A stretch of 64,000 bases of DNA from Nocardia cerradoensis NBRC 101014 (GTDB lineage: Bacteria; Actinomycetota; Actinomycetes; Mycobacteriales; Mycobacteriaceae): assembly GCF_000308535.1 (NCBI RefSeq), contig NZ_BAFW01000012.1, positions 1 to 64,000 of the forward strand, given 5' to 3'. A program made the position numbers and the translations under genes. Every line of letters starts with the position of its first letter. Position 1 is the stretch's first letter. The notes below the pieces were generated by a model. It was not told where the DNA came from. It did not search any database and saw nothing but the letters and a program-made list of their open reading frames with translations. This document shows positions 43,288-53,981 of this stretch, in pieces.

Positions 43288-44286
43288 ATGGATCTGTCGC
43301 TGCCCCGACTGCGCATGCTGCGCGAGCTCCATCGGCGCGGCACCATCACCGCGGCCGCGAGTGCGCTGCACTACACGGCGTCGGCGGTGTCGCAGCAACT
43401 CGCGCAGCTGGAACGGGACGTGGGGCTGCGGCTGTTCGAGCGGCGTGGGCGCCGGCTGCAGCTCACCGATCGCGGGGTGCTGCTCGCCGAGCACGCCGAG
43501 GAGATCCTCGCCTCGGTGGAGCGGGCGACACAGGCGCTCGAGGAGTCGGGGGAGTCGGTGTCGGCGACACTCACCGCCGGAGTGTGGGCCTCGGTCGCGT
43601 CGGGACTGCTGCCCGACGCGCTCACCGCGCTCGCCCGCGCCCATCCGGGCATTCTGGTGCGGACCAGGGAACTCGCGCCGGAGGCGACGGCCGCCGCGGT
43701 CCGCGACGGCACTCTGGATCTGTCGTTCGTACTCGACTATTCGAATTATCCGATGACCTGGGATCGCGGCTTGGAACGCGCCGTCGTCGCGGTCGAGCGG
43801 CTCTACGCGGCGGTGCCGGCCGGCGCGGTGCCGGCGCGGACGGCGACCTTGGCGGATCTGGCCGAACATCCGTGGATCCTCGCGCCCGCGCGCTCCCATT
43901 TCGGCCACGCGGTGCGGCTGGCCTTCCAATCCGGCGGGGTCGAACCGCGCATCGACCACGAGGTGGAGGAGCAGTCCACCGCGATGGCGCTGGTCGCGGC
44001 CGGACTGGGCGTCACGCTGGTCTCGGATCTGGGGCTGGCGCTGCGACCGGCGGGTGTGGATATCGTCGGACTCGGCGAGGGGCTCACCAGGACCGTCTCG
44101 CTGGCCTACCGCACCAATACGGCACGCCGGGCGGCGCTGCTGTTCGTCGTCAACGCGGTCCGGGCCGCCGCCGTCGACAAGGGACTCGGTCCGGAGCGGC
44201 CGCTGCTCGCCGCGCCGGGCCCGGAAACCGTTGCGCCACCGAACGATTCGGTGGAGGTCACCCACAAGGCGCTCGGGCTCGAGTGA
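43288..44286 (+). CDS. LysR-family regulator, divergent from the dehydrogenase
   Basis: Protein of 332 residues: helix-turn-helix at about 14-60 (HRRGTITAAASALHYTASAVSQQLAQLERDVGLRLFERRGRRLQLT), then a periplasmic-binding-like co-inducer domain (SVSATLTAGVWASVASGLLPDALTAL...) and a 35-residue tail. LysR proteins often control a divergent enzyme gene, here the Glu-type dehydrogenase at 41801-43066. Leaderless ATG at 43288. Confidence 0.9.
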   Translation: MDLSLPRLRMLRELHRRGTITAAASALHYTASAVSQQLAQLERDVGLRLFERRGRRLQLTDRGVLLAEHAEEILASVERATQALEESGESVSATLTAGVWASVASGLLPDALTALARAHPGILVRTRELAPEATAAAVRDGTLDLSFVLDYSNYPMTWDRGLERAVVAVERLYAAVPAGAVPARTATLADLAEHPWILAPARSHFGHAVRLAFQSGGVEPRIDHEVEEQSTAMALVAAGLGVTLVSDLGLALRPAGVDIVGLGEGLTRTVSLAYRTNTARRAALLFVVNAVRAAAVDKGLGPERPLLAAPGPETVAPPNDSVEVTHKALGLE

Positions 44287-44301
44287 GCCGGGCACGCGGC
44301 G

Positions 44302-45369
44302 TCAGTACAAAGTGTCCAGAATTCGCAGGTCCACGCCCTCTGCGCGGGCGATCAGACTGGGCGGGCGGACCACGTGGTTGTCGCGGTACATCCGCGCGCC
44401 CGACGGCGTCTCCAGCACCACGCCGTCCTCGAGCGCGGCCCGCATCCGCGGCACCTCGAGCGAGCCGACCGCATGGGCCATCGCCCGCAGCGTGTGCAGC
44501 GCCTCGTAGGCGGTGTTGCCGAAGTAGGTGAGTTTCGGCGCGAAGCGGCCGTGCATGTGGTGGTAGCGCGCGAGCCGGTCGGGATCGGAGCTCACGTCCG
44601 GGAACAGACTGGACGCGACATAGAGATCGGAATTGGCGCCAGGGCCCGCTGCGAGCAGGAGTTGTTCGTCGACGACCGGACTGACCCGCAGTTGCGTCGC
44701 GGCCCGGCCCATCGCGGTGAACTGCTGATTGAACCGGACCGCGTCCATCCCGACCAGCAGCATCACGATGCCGTCGACCCGGTCCAGCAGCGGATCGGTG
44801 AGGATCGACCCGAAGTCCCGGGTGCCCAGCGGCACGTAGCGCTCGAAGTGGACGGCGTCGCGGTACGCGGCACGGACGTCGCGCCCGGTGGCCACCGGCC
44901 AGATGTAGTCGTTGCCGATGATCGCCCAGCGCCGGGTGCCGAATTCCCGCGACAGCCACCGCATGGCCGGCAGGATGTGGCCGCTGGGCGCCTCGCCGAT
45001 CATCACCACCTCGGCCGGTTCGTTCGGCAACTCCTCGTAGACGTTGGCGAACAGATAGGGGACCCGCCCGCCGGTGACCCGGGCAACCGCCTGGCGTACC
45101 GCGGAGATGTGCCAGCCGGTGATGGCATCGACCATTCCGGTGGCCAGCAGCGCCGAAACCTCGTCGGCCACCTCGGCCGGACTGCGGCCGCCGTCGATGG
45201 TCGTCACCCGCACCTGCCGGCCCAGAATTCCTGTGCCACTGTTGATTTCTTTCGCGGCCAAGGAAATCGCGGCTTCACAGGACGGCGCGACAATTCCGAC
45301 GGGGCCCTGCAGCGGGACGATATTCAGTACCTCGACCACTTCGTCCGGGCTCTCGCCGAAGGAGAACAT
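44302..45369 (-). CDS. AmiC-like cytoplasmic ligand-binding protein
   Basis: Protein of about 355 residues of the amide/urea branched-chain substrate-binding family (LNIVPLQGPVGIVAPSCEAAISLAAKEINSGTGILGRQVRV). It lacks a signal peptide or lipobox, so it should stay in the cytoplasm, as do AmiC-type regulators. Start taken at ATG 45369 (MFSFGESPDEVVE), because the in-frame extension to 45489 would overlap the divergent MarR gene. In Rhodococcus nitrile hydratase clusters, AmiC-like NhhC/NhlC works with MarR-like NhhD/NhlD; the pair seen here has the same composition. The ligand is likely a small amide or urea-like compound (inference). Confidence 0.82.
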   Translation of the reverse strand: MFSFGESPDEVVEVLNIVPLQGPVGIVAPSCEAAISLAAKEINSGTGILGRQVRVTTIDGGRSPAEVADEVSALLATGMVDAITGWHISAVRQAVARVTGGRVPYLFANVYEELPNEPAEVVMIGEAPSGHILPAMRWLSREFGTRRWAIIGNDYIWPVATGRDVRAAYRDAVHFERYVPLGTRDFGSILTDPLLDRVDGIVMLLVGMDAVRFNQQFTAMGRAATQLRVSPVVDEQLLLAAGPGANSDLYVASSLFPDVSSDPDRLARYHHMHGRFAPKLTYFGNTAYEALHTLRAMAHAVGSLEVPRMRAALEDGVVLETPSGARMYRDNHVVRPPSLIARAEGVDLRILDTLY

Positions 45370-45414
45370 TCGGTACCCTTCTTCGTATCCGAGCGAAATG
45401 ATGGGGCGGAGAAT
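45370..45414. promoter_or_regulatory. 45-bp divergent gap, AmiC-like and MarR genes
   Basis: Holds both start regions: GGGGCGGAG before the MarR ATG (45415) and GAAGAAGGG before the AmiC-like ATG (45369) on the minus strand. The two promoters must overlap, so a single bound regulator could control both. A GGTACC palindrome (45372-45377) lies inside. Confidence 0.55.
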
Positions 45415-45849
45415 ATGTCGACCATTGTAAGTGGCGCCGCCACGCTGCACGGGGCGCTGCGCGCTGCGGAACGCGGTTGGCTCCGGCACCTCGACGCGGC
45501 ACTGTGTGCCAGGCAGCTGACCGCCGATCAGTGGGCCATGCTGTCGAATCTGTCCGACCGCTCCGGCATCACCATGAGCGAACTGGCGGTTCGCGCCCAG
45601 CTACCGCCGTCGTCGGCCACCCGCCACGCCGACGCCCTGGCCGAACGCGGCCTGATCTTTCGCATTGCGGCCGAGGACGATCGCCGCCGCATTCTCATCG
45701 GTTTGACCCACCGCGGCAAGGATCTGGTGGATTCGGTTCGCGAGCAGGAGTCACTGGCCGAAGAGGAATTGCGGAAACGAATCGGCGCGCGAAATCACGC
45801 GGAATTGCTCCGGCTACTCGAGTTGATGGTCGAGACGCAGTCGGAGTGA
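45415..45849 (+). CDS. MarR-family regulator
   Basis: Protein of 144 residues with a MarR winged helix: WAMLSNLSDRSGITMSELAVRAQLPPSSATRHADALAERGLIFRIAAEDDRRRILIGLTHRG, flanked by the dimer helices (about 1-35 and 110-144). Divergent from the AmiC-like gene, which suggests the two act together or on each other. It could activate or repress; NhhD/NhlD-type proteins are required for nitrile hydratase expression in Rhodococcus. No nitrile or amide enzyme gene is nearby. Confidence 0.87.
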   Translation: MSTIVSGAATLHGALRAAERGWLRHLDAALCARQLTADQWAMLSNLSDRSGITMSELAVRAQLPPSSATRHADALAERGLIFRIAAEDDRRRILIGLTHRGKDLVDSVREQESLAEEELRKRIGARNHAELLRLLELMVETQSE

Positions 45850-45905
45850 TCCCGTTCGGGGTGCGACGGCCGACTCGGCAAAAATACGGCAATTCCGACA
45901 GCCGT

Positions 45906-45911
45906 TAGGAT
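45906..45911 (+). promoter_or_regulatory. -10 box of the M18 aminopeptidase (leaderless)
   Basis: TAGGAT, 7 nt before ATG 45919. Confidence 0.5.
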
Positions 45912-45918
45912 CGCCGGT

Positions 45919-47223
45919 ATGCCGGTCTCCTCCACCGCGACGGCCTCCGGGCTGTGCGCCTTCATCGATGCCTCGCCGTCCCCGTTCCACGTATGCCGCA
46001 CCGTGGCAGCCGAATTGGCGGCCCACGGATTCACCGAACTGCCCGAGGCCCGGCCGTGGGCCGAGGCGGCGGAGACGAACGGGGGAGTGGGCCGCTACTT
46101 CGTGATCCGCGGCGGGTCGCTGGTGGCATGGGCCGCGGCGAACACCGATCCGGCCGGGGCGTTCCGAGTGGTCGGCGCGCACACCGACAGCCCGAATCTG
46201 CGCGTCAAACAGCATCCCGATCTGGCCGTCGCGGGCTGGCAGATGATCGGCCTGGAACCCTACGGCGGTGCCTGGCTCAATTCCTGGCTGGACCGCGATC
46301 TCGGCATCTCGGGCCGGCTCACCGTCCGCGAGGGCGACGGGCTGGGACAGCGGCTGGTGCGCATCGACGATCCGCTGGTGCGGGTGCCGCAACTGGCCAT
46401 CCACCTGTCCGAGGACCGCCGCGGGGTGACGCTGGATCCGCAACGCCATGTCAACGGCATCTGGGGGCTGGGGGAGCGGCCGCGTTCGTTCATCGCCTAC
46501 GTCGCCGAGCGGGCCGGCGTCGCCGCCGGCGACGTGCTCGGATGGGAACTGATGACCCACGATCTGGAACCGAGCCGGGTGGTCGGCCGCGATCAGGATC
46601 TGGTGAGCGCACCGCGGCTGGACAATCAGGCCACCTGCTATGCCGGACTGCGGGCGTTCCTGGCCGCCGCCGACCGGGCCGGTGACCTCACCCCGGTGCT
46701 GGCGATGTTCGATCACGAGGAGGTCGGCAGCCAATCCGACCGCGGCGCGCAATCGGATCTGCTGCCCGCGATCCTGGAGCGGATCGTGCTCGCCCGCGGC
46801 GGTGGCCGCGCGGACTACCTTGCGGCACTGGCGGGTTCGATCTGCGCCTCCGGTGATATGGCGCACGCCACCCACCCCAACTATCCGGACCGGCACGAGC
46901 CCTCGCATCGCATCGAGGTCGGCGGTGGCCCGGTGCTGAAGGTGAACCAGAATCTGCGCTACGCCACCGACGCGGTCGGTGCCGGAGCCTTCGCCCTGGC
47001 CTGCGCGCAGGCCGGGGTGCCGCTGCAGCGGTACGTCCATCGCGCGGATCTGCCGTGCGGTTCGACCATCGGCCCGATGACCGCGGCGCGCACCGGCATG
47101 CCGACCGTCGACGTGGGTGCACCGCAGCTGGCGATGCATTCGGCCCGCGAACTGATGGGCGCCGCGGACGTGGCCTCCTATTCGGCGGCGCTGGCGGCGT
47201 TCCTCACGCCACTCGGGCGATAG
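45919..47223 (+). CDS. pepC: M18-family aminopeptidase
   Basis: Protein of 434 residues with all metal motifs of M18 aspartyl/aminopeptidases: [45 protein letters not shown] and the terminal MHSARELMG. Cytoplasmic zinc aminopeptidase acting on N-terminal residues. It corresponds to PepC (Rv0800) in the same purine-linked region of M. tuberculosis. Its last 46 bp overlap the convergent mannosyltransferase gene. Confidence 0.94.
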   Translation: MPVSSTATASGLCAFIDASPSPFHVCRTVAAELAAHGFTELPEARPWAEAAETNGGVGRYFVIRGGSLVAWAAANTDPAGAFRVVGAHTDSPNLRVKQHPDLAVAGWQMIGLEPYGGAWLNSWLDRDLGISGRLTVREGDGLGQRLVRIDDPLVRVPQLAIHLSEDRRGVTLDPQRHVNGIWGLGERPRSFIAYVAERAGVAAGDVLGWELMTHDLEPSRVVGRDQDLVSAPRLDNQATCYAGLRAFLAAADRAGDLTPVLAMFDHEEVGSQSDRGAQSDLLPAILERIVLARGGGRADYLAALAGSICASGDMAHATHPNYPDRHEPSHRIEVGGGPVLKVNQNLRYATDAVGAGAFALACAQAGVPLQRYVHRADLPCGSTIGPMTAARTGMPTVDVGAPQLAMHSARELMGAADVASYSAALAAFLTPLGR

Positions 47224-48485
47224 GCGATCGCCGCGATCACCAGGGCGGCGAAGGTCACCAGCACATAGCTGCTGCCGATGATCTGCTGCCACCACGCCCA
47301 GCGGAGTTCGCGGTCGGCGTTGTGCGGCAGCACCCATTGCGGGCCGACCATGAACAGCACGGTGATCGCGGCGGTGATCGCGATCCACATCCGCCGCCGC
47401 GCCGCACGTCCCGGTGTGCCCGTGGCGTCCGCGGCCGGCATCCGGGCGATCAGGTCGCCCGCGACCAGGAGCGCGGGGGCGACCCACACCCAGTGATGCG
47501 ACCACGAGACCGGCGAGACCAGCAGGACCGCCGCCGAATTGACCAGCAGCGCGGACACCTGGTGGCCGGCGTCGAGCAGCCGCTTCATCCACAGGGCGGC
47601 CAGTCCGATCGCGATGAGCGACAACCCGATCCAGATCCCGGTCGCGGCCGCGTCGGAGACGCCCAGGCGGAATGCGAAACCCTTGAGCGACTGATTGCCC
47701 GCGTACTGCGGCGGCCCGATGCGACCGGTATCGATCAGCGTGTGGAACCAGTATTCGGTGGAATCGTGCGGGAACAGCAGGAATGCCAGCGCGATCGCGC
47801 CGATCGCCGAGGCGATGAGGGTCAGGCACGCCCGCCAGTCCCGGCGCAACAGGAAGTACAGCAGATAGCCGGCCGGAATCAGCTTCACCGACACCGTGAT
47901 TCCGATCAGCATGCCGCGCGGCCAGAACGGTTTGCGCACCAGCGCGTCGAGCGCGACGGCCGCCATCAGGATCAGATTGATCTGGCCGAAGTTGTAGGTC
48001 TGGCGCACCGGTTCGGACAGGCCGAGCACGGCGAGCGCCCCGATCAGCAGGATCACCCGGGTGGACCGGTCCATCCGCGGACGCACCCGGACCAGCACCA
48101 GCCACAGCGTGACCGCCAGGCTCGCCATCGAGGTGAGCAGCACCAGCCATTCGGCGACGGCGAGCGGCATCAGCGCGAGCGGCGCGAAGAACAACGCGGC
48201 CAGCGGCGGATAGGTGAACGGCAGCCCGATGCCGTGGACCTTGGGCATCGGCCCGTACAGGTCGCCGCCGTCGAGCCACGTGTGCGCGCCGTTGCGGTAG
48301 ACCTGAAGATCGATGTAGCCGGTCCAGATGTGGGCGGCCCAGGAGACGATCGCCGAGACGACGAACAGGGCGATCGCGATCATGAGCAGCCGTCGCTGCC
48401 GAGTCGTCAGCCCCCCGGTGGACCGCGCGGACGACGTGGTCGCGGGCAGTTCGTCCGGATCCGCGACCCTGGATCGATCGTTCAC
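47178..48485 (-). CDS. GT87 (DUF2029) polyprenol-phosphate-mannose-type mannosyltransferase, membrane
   Basis: Protein of 435 residues with about ten membrane helices. After a cytoplasmic N-terminus, the first lumenal loop carries [19 protein letters not shown], the Asp-rich feature of GT87 enzymes, and the second region has [16 protein letters not shown]87 proteins use polyprenol-phosphate mannose to extend lipomannan, PIM or arabinan structures. A leaderless -10 (TACGCT, 6 nt before the GTG at 48485) supports the start. Overlaps pepC by 46 bp tail-to-tail. Confidence 0.88.
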   Translation of the reverse strand: MNDRSRVADPDELPATTSSARSTGGLTTRQRRLLMIAIALFVVSAIVSWAAHIWTGYIDLQVYRNGAHTWLDGGDLYGPMPKVHGIGLPFTYPPLAALFFAPLALMPLAVAEWLVLLTSMASLAVTLWLVLVRVRPRMDRSTRVILLIGALAVLGLSEPVRQTYNFGQINLILMAAVALDALVRKPFWPRGMLIGITVSVKLIPAGYLLYFLLRRDWRACLTLIASAIGAIALAFLLFPHDSTEYWFHTLIDTGRIGPPQYAGNQSLKGFAFRLGVSDAAATGIWIGLSLIAIGLAALWMKRLLDAGHQVSALLVNSAAVLLVSPVSWSHHWVWVAPALLVAGDLIARMPAADATGTPGRAARRRMWIAITAAITVLFMVGPQWVLPHNADRELRWAWWQQIIGSSYVLVTFAALVIAAIAYRPSGVRNAASAAE

Positions 48486-48645
48486 CGGCTCAGCGTACCG
48501 GTGAACAGGTGCTGCCTGGTCGGGGTGGGTTTGGCACCCATTAGACTGGCAAGGACTCCCCATCCGCGTGCATTCCGTCTCTCACTCCAGCGTCGGAGCT
48601 CGTAGCTGCACGTTTGCCCGGCCGAAAGGACCTAGGTAGCCCACC

Positions 48646-50940
48646 GTGACTGTCCACGTCGACACCGTCAGCGCCGCCGCAGCCACCCCGGATACCCCGC
48701 AGCCGTACAAGGAGCTGGGTCTCAAGGACGACGAATACGCGCGCATCCGCGACATTCTGGGCCGCCGCCCCACCGATGCCGAGCTGGCGATGTACTCGGT
48801 GATGTGGAGCGAACACTGCTCCTACAAGTCCTCGAAGGTGCATCTGCGCTACTTCGGCCAGACCACCACCGACGAGATGCGCGCCTCCATGCTGGCCGGT
48901 ATCGGCGAGAACGCCGGCGTGGTGGACATCGGTGACGGCTGGGCGGTCACCTTCAAGGTGGAAAGCCACAACCACCCCTCCTACGTCGAGCCGTATCAGG
49001 GTGCGGCCACCGGCGTCGGCGGCATCGTGCGTGACATCATGGCGATGGGCGCGCGCCCGATCGCGGTGATGGACCAGCTGCGCTTCGGCGCTGCCGACCA
49101 CCCCGACACCCGGCGCGTGGTCGACGGCGTGGTGCGCGGCGTCGGCGGCTACGGCAACTCCCTCGGCCTGCCCAACGTCGGTGGTGAAACGGTCTTCGAC
49201 GCCTCCTATCAGGGCAATCCACTGGTGAACGCGCTGTGCGCGGGCGTGATGCGGGTGGAGGATCTGCATCTGGCCTTCGCCTCCGGCACCGGCAACAAGA
49301 TCGTGCTGTTCGGCGCGCGGACCGGTCTGGACGGTATCGGCGGTGTGTCGGTGCTGGCCTCGGACACCTTCTCCGGTGACGAATCCGCTTCGGGCCGTAA
49401 GAAACTGCCGAGCGTGCAGGTGGGCGACCCGTTCGCCGAGAAGGTGCTCATCGAGTGCTGTCTCGAGCTGTACCACGCCGGACTGGTGGTCGGCATCCAG
49501 GACCTCGGCGGTGCCGGATTGTCCTGCGCGACGTCGGAATTGGCGGCGGCCGGCGACGGCGGTATGCGCATCGACCTGGACAAGGTGCCGCTGCGCGCGG
49601 CGAATATGACCCCTGCGGAAGTGCTTTCGAGCGAATCGCAGGAGCGCATGTGCGCGGTGGTGACGCCGGACAACGTCGAGGCGTTCATGGCCGTCTGCCA
49701 CAAGTGGGATGTGCTGGCCACCGTGATCGGCGAGGTCACCGACGGCGACCGCCTGGTGGTGAAGTGGCACGGCGAAACCGTGGTGGACGTGCCGCCGCGC
49801 ACCGTCGCGCACGAAGGCCCCGTCTACGAGCGGCCCGTGCAGCGCCCCGAGGAGCAGGACGCCCTGGTCGCCGACACCACCGCCGGGCTGGCCCGGCCGA
49901 AGTCCGGCGACGAGCTGCGGGCCACGCTGCTGAAGCTGATCTCCAGCCCGCAGCTGTGCAGCCGCAAGTGGATCGTCGAGCAGTACGACCGGTACGTGCG
50001 CGGCAACACGGTGCTGGCCGAACATGCCGACGCGGGTGTGATCCGCATCGACGAGGAGTCCGGCCGCGGCATCGCCCTGGCCACCGACGCCTCGGGTCGC
50101 TACACCAAACTCGACCCGTACACCGGCGCGCAGCTGGCGCTGGCCGAGGCCTACCGCAACGTCGCCAGCACCGGCGCCACCCCGAAGGCCGTCACCAACT
50201 GCCTCAACTTCGGTTCCCCCGAGGATCCGGGCGTGATGTGGCAGTTCCAGCAGGCCGTGCGCGGCCTCGCGGACGGCTGTGTGGCCCTGGGCATTCCGGT
50301 CACCGGCGGCAACGTCAGCTTCTACAACCAGACCGGTCAGACCGCGATCCTGCCGACCCCGGTGGTCGGCGTGCTCGGTGTCATCGACGATGTGCACCGG
50401 CGCATCCCGACCGGATTCGGCACCGAACCGGGTGAGACGCTGATCCTGCTCGGCGAGACCCGCGACGAATTCGACGGATCGATCTGGTCGCAGGTCGAAC
50501 ACGATCACCTGGGCGGTGTGCCGCCGCGGGTGGACTTCGCCCGCGAACAGTTGCTCGCCGAGGTGCTGACCGCCGGTTCTCGCGACGGAATGATCAGCGC
50601 CGCACACGATCTCAGCGAGGGCGGACTGGCCCAGGCGGTGGTCGAAGGGGCGCTGGCCGGCGAAACCGGTGTGCGCATCCTGCTTCCCGAGGGCGACGAC
50701 CCGTTCGTCACGCTGTTCTCGGAATCGGCCGGACGCGTCCTGGTCGCCGTACCGCGGTCGGAGGAAACGCGTTTCACCAAGATGTGCACCGCGCGCGAAC
50801 TGCCGTGGGTGCGCATCGGCGTCGTGGATCAGGGCTCGGATTCGGTCGAGGTGCAAGGCCAGTTCTCGATCACGATGGACGAACTGCGCACCGCCCACGA
50901 GGGCACGCTGCCCGCGCTTTTCGGCGCCACCGCGGAGTGA
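48646..50940 (+). CDS. purL: phosphoribosylformylglycinamidine synthase subunit PurL
   Basis: Protein of 764 residues with the small-PurL (PurSQL type) architecture: [54 protein letters not shown] and [11 protein letters not shown]-dependent amidation of FGAR to FGAM, with ammonia from PurQ. GTG 48646 lies about 150 bp after the divergent GT87 gene. Promoter candidate: TAGACT at 48542-48547. Confidence 0.96.
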   Translation: MTVHVDTVSAAAATPDTPQPYKELGLKDDEYARIRDILGRRPTDAELAMYSVMWSEHCSYKSSKVHLRYFGQTTTDEMRASMLAGIGENAGVVDIGDGWAVTFKVESHNHPSYVEPYQGAATGVGGIVRDIMAMGARPIAVMDQLRFGAADHPDTRRVVDGVVRGVGGYGNSLGLPNVGGETVFDASYQGNPLVNALCAGVMRVEDLHLAFASGTGNKIVLFGARTGLDGIGGVSVLASDTFSGDESASGRKKLPSVQVGDPFAEKVLIECCLELYHAGLVVGIQDLGGAGLSCATSELAAAGDGGMRIDLDKVPLRAANMTPAEVLSSESQERMCAVVTPDNVEAFMAVCHKWDVLATVIGEVTDGDRLVVKWHGETVVDVPPRTVAHEGPVYERPVQRPEEQDALVADTTAGLARPKSGDELRATLLKLISSPQLCSRKWIVEQYDRYVRGNTVLAEHADAGVIRIDEESGRGIALATDASGRYTKLDPYTGAQLALAEAYRNVASTGATPKAVTNCLNFGSPEDPGVMWQFQQAVRGLADGCVALGIPVTGGNVSFYNQTGQTAILPTPVVGVLGVIDDVHRRIPTGFGTEPGETLILLGETRDEFDGSIWSQVEHDHLGGVPPRVDFAREQLLAEVLTAGSRDGMISAAHDLSEGGLAQAVVEGALAGETGVRILLPEGDDPFVTLFSESAGRVLVAVPRSEETRFTKMCTARELPWVRIGVVDQGSDSVEVQGQFSITMDELRTAHEGTLPALFGATAE

Positions 50941-50970
50941 CCCGATGCGGACCGCGGCGCCGCGGTCCGC

Positions 50971-51252
50971 TCACATCCGGAACGGATCGTGCTCGGCCAT
51001 CAGCTTTTCCACGCGGGCCTCGTCGATGCGCTGATGCACGCGCGCGGATTCGAACTGGTCGCGGATCACCTTGGCGAGGGTGAACGCGCTCGAGACCATG
51101 AACAGCGTGGTCATCAGCAGGAAACCGCGCTGCCAGATGTCCAGCGGCAGATAGACGATGCCGGCGGTGGCGGCGACGAAGCTGACACCGAAGGCGATCG
51201 CGGCCTGGGCCAGGAATGCGGGGCTGCTCTTCTGCTGGGTGGGAGTGCTCAT
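50971..51252 (-). CDS. YiaA/YiaB-family two-helix membrane protein
   Basis: Protein of 93 residues with two transmembrane helices (about 11-33 and 41-63) and the conserved LMTTLFMVSSAFTLAKVIRDQ region of YiaAB domain proteins, followed by a charged cytoplasmic tail. Function unknown in general. ATG 51252 chosen (MSTPTQQKSS). Tail-to-tail with purL. Confidence 0.85.
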   Translation of the reverse strand: MSTPTQQKSSPAFLAQAAIAFGVSFVAATAGIVYLPLDIWQRGFLLMTTLFMVSSAFTLAKVIRDQFESARVHQRIDEARVEKLMAEHDPFRM

Positions 51253-51391
51253 ACCCTCGAGTGTGCGGTCCCGGGCCGCGGGGATCGTGCGTAGAACTAC
51301 TCGAGTACCCCGGGTAATTCCCGTTGTAGCAGTTGTTTGCCTCACGTGGCGAGGTCCCCGATTTCCACACGCCGACCGCCATACTTGACGG

Positions 51392-53149
51392 GTGCTCGAT
51401 ACCGCCGAGACTCTCACGACGCTGCGTACGCGCGGCGTCGTGGTCTATCGGCGAGGCCTGCGGCTGCTGCGGCGGCTCGAGGACGACATCATCGCGCTCA
51501 ATTACGTCGGACTGGTCACCGCGACAGTATTTTTCGCCTGGTCGGTGACGCCGTCGCTGCTGCCGCGCGACTGGTTGTTCCAAGGCCTGATCAGCGGTCT
51601 CAACGCCGCCATCGGCTACGGCGTGGGCTGTCTGCTGGAGTGGGGCTTCCGCAGACTGATCCGGCCGCGCCTGCGGTTCCGTACGCCGTCGCTGCGGATT
51701 CGCTACGCGGTGAAGGTGACGATTTTGACGATCTGCGTCCTCACCGCGATCTACATGCTCGTTCTCTCGGCGGACTGGCAACGTCAGATCTACGACCTGA
51801 TGGATATGGAAGGCACCACGCGCGCCGCCTATCTGCGCACCGGCGGGCTCAGTGCCGCGGTGGCCGCGCTGGTGGTGGCGATCTATCGCACGGCGCGGTG
51901 GATCGTGCGGTTCTTCGCACGGCTGCTCAGCCGCTGGGTGCGGGTGCCGCCGCAGCTGGCCCCGAGCATCGGCGCGATCGTGCTGGCCGTGGTGGCGGTG
52001 CTGCTGTTCAACGGTGTGCTGTCGGAGGCGTTCTTCACCGTCGCCAACTCGGCGTTCAGCGTGCGCAACGACAAGATGACGCCGTACGCGGTGCAGCCGA
52101 CCGCGCCCGAACGCTCCGGCAGCCCCGCATCGCTGGCCAAATGGGACACGCTCGGTTCGGAGGGGCGATGGTTCGTCTCGCACGGACCCGATGCCTTCCG
52201 GATCGCCGCGGTGACGGGTAAGCCCGCGCGGGAACCGGTCCGGGCCTACGTCGGCCTCGGCTCGGCGGACGAGGGCCGGACGCAGGAGCAGCTGGCGGTC
52301 GCCGAACTCGAACGCACCCACGCCTTCGACCGCAAGGTCCTGGTCATCGTCACCACCACCGGAACGGGATGGGTGAACTCGACATCCGCGGGTGCGCTCG
52401 AGTACATGTACGGCGGCGACACCGCGATCCTGGCCTCGCAGTACTCCTATCTGCCCAGCGTGCTGTCCTTCCTCGCGGACCGGGAGAAGGTCGCGGTGGC
52501 CGGGAAGAAGATGTTCGACGCGGTCTATGCCGCTTGGTCGGCGCGGCCGCCGCAGTCGCGACCGAAACTACTGGTCTACGGGGAGAGCCTGGGTTCGCAG
52601 GGATCGGAGGCGGCCTTCGACGGGCTGGCCGATCTGCGCGCCAAGGTGGACGGCGCGCTGTGGGTGGGGCCGCCGAATACGAATCGGCTGTGGAAGCAGT
52701 TCGTCGAGCGCCGCGATCCCGGCACCCGCGAGGTGGAGCCGATCTACGCCGACGGGCTCGTGGTCCGATTCGCCTCCGGCGCACCGGATCTGGCGAAACC
52801 GTCACCGGAATGGCGGCATCCGCGCATCGCCTATCTGCAACACCCCTCCGACCCGATCGTCTGGTGGTCGCCGGATCTGATCTTCTCCCAACCTGATTGG
52901 CTCTCCGAATCGCGCGGCTCCGACGTGTCCACGCAGATGCGCTGGTGGCCGCTGGTCACCTTCTGGCAGGTCGCCGCCGACCTGACCAACGCCCAGGGCG
53001 TCAGCGACGGGCACGGCCACAACTACGGCACCCTGGTCCTCGACGGCTGGGCGGCCGTGCTGCCACCACCGGATTGGAATCCCCGGCTGCAGGAGAACAT
53101 CCGAACCCAGCTGGAACTGTCGGAAGCGTTCGAACGCGTGGTGAAATGA
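51392..53149 (+). CDS. membrane alpha/beta-hydrolase (Abhydrolase_9 type)
   Basis: Protein of 585 residues. The N-terminal half has about four to five membrane helices between residues 30 and 220 (FFAWSVTPSLLPRDW, VGCLLEWGF, VKVTILTICVLTAIYML, LSAAVAALVVAIY, and VVAVLLFNGVLSEAFF). The C-terminal half is an alpha/beta hydrolase with nucleophile GESLGS and a late His in HNYGTLV. The actinobacterial family has no known substrate; esterase activity is likely. GTG 51392. Confidence 0.86.
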   Translation: MLDTAETLTTLRTRGVVVYRRGLRLLRRLEDDIIALNYVGLVTATVFFAWSVTPSLLPRDWLFQGLISGLNAAIGYGVGCLLEWGFRRLIRPRLRFRTPSLRIRYAVKVTILTICVLTAIYMLVLSADWQRQIYDLMDMEGTTRAAYLRTGGLSAAVAALVVAIYRTARWIVRFFARLLSRWVRVPPQLAPSIGAIVLAVVAVLLFNGVLSEAFFTVANSAFSVRNDKMTPYAVQPTAPERSGSPASLAKWDTLGSEGRWFVSHGPDAFRIAAVTGKPAREPVRAYVGLGSADEGRTQEQLAVAELERTHAFDRKVLVIVTTTGTGWVNSTSAGALEYMYGGDTAILASQYSYLPSVLSFLADREKVAVAGKKMFDAVYAAWSARPPQSRPKLLVYGESLGSQGSEAAFDGLADLRAKVDGALWVGPPNTNRLWKQFVERRDPGTREVEPIYADGLVVRFASGAPDLAKPSPEWRHPRIAYLQHPSDPIVWWSPDLIFSQPDWLSESRGSDVSTQMRWWPLVTFWQVAADLTNAQGVSDGHGHNYGTLVLDGWAAVLPPPDWNPRLQENIRTQLELSEAFERVVK

Positions 53150-53204
53150 GGGGCGGAGTCGTCGCCACCGCGGCGGAGAACGCGCATTCGCAGGGCGCGG
53201 AGCG

Positions 53205-53894
53205 ATGAGTCGCCGACGCCCGGTACGCACTCTTCCGGCAGCCTGCGTCGCCCTGGTGTGGAGCAATCTCGTGCTGCCGCGGCTGGGGTCGGGCATACGC
53301 GGCCGCACGTTCGCCAACGCCGCGTTCGCGACCGGATACGCCGCTGTCTTCGACGGCCGGCCGGAGTGGCTGTCCCGGCGCGGTTTCGCCTGGGGCGCAG
53401 CCGCGTTCGGTGCGGTCGGCGCGGCGTACGGCGTGGGCCTGGCCGTGCCGGGAATTCGCGATCGGATAGCGGCGGTCGCCGAGCGTACGCCGGAGGTGAG
53501 CACGGCCGAATGGGTCGGCCTGCACATTCCGGTGGGCACCGTCTACAGCGAGGAGCTGATCTTCCGGGGGACGCTGGATCGGCTGTTCGAGGATGCGGGG
53601 CCCGTGCGAAGGCATTGCGGCGCACTGGTATTCGGTCTGTGGCATATTCACCCGGCACGGTCCGCAGGCGACAGCGTCCCGGTGACTGTCGCCGTCACCG
53701 CCGCGGGCGGCCTGCTCTTCTCGTGGCTTCGCCGCCGCACCGGCAGTGCGACGGCGCCCGCCCTCGCCCACCTCGCCCTCAATGCCGGGGGCGCGCTCGC
53801 ACCGCGGGCGGCCCGCGCACTACGGGACCGGCGCGCCACGACGCCTCCTCGTGCCGAAGGTGGCGCTCCGCGTGTCCATGAGCCGCCCTGTTGA
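53205..53894 (+). CDS. CPBP-family intramembrane metalloprotease
   Basis: Protein of 229 residues. Motif 1 is SEELIFRGTLD (EExxxR), motif 2 FGLWHIHPA (FxxxH), motif 3 HLALN (HxxxN/B) near 192. Several hydrophobic helices. CPBP proteases (Abi/CAAX-like) are intramembrane zinc enzymes related to bacteriocin self-immunity and prenylated-protein processing. All three motifs are intact. Starts 55 bp after the membrane hydrolase, in the same direction. Confidence 0.87.
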   Translation: MSRRRPVRTLPAACVALVWSNLVLPRLGSGIRGRTFANAAFATGYAAVFDGRPEWLSRRGFAWGAAAFGAVGAAYGVGLAVPGIRDRIAAVAERTPEVSTAEWVGLHIPVGTVYSEELIFRGTLDRLFEDAGPVRRHCGALVFGLWHIHPARSAGDSVPVTVAVTAAGGLLFSWLRRRTGSATAPALAHLALNAGGALAPRAARALRDRRATTPPRAEGGAPRVHEPPC

Positions 53895-53981
53895 CAGTTG
53901 TGGACGGATCGCGTCGGGCATACGGCCGACGCCCCGGCCCACCGGCGCGATATGTCCGGCCCGCTCGCTACGCTCGGTGGA

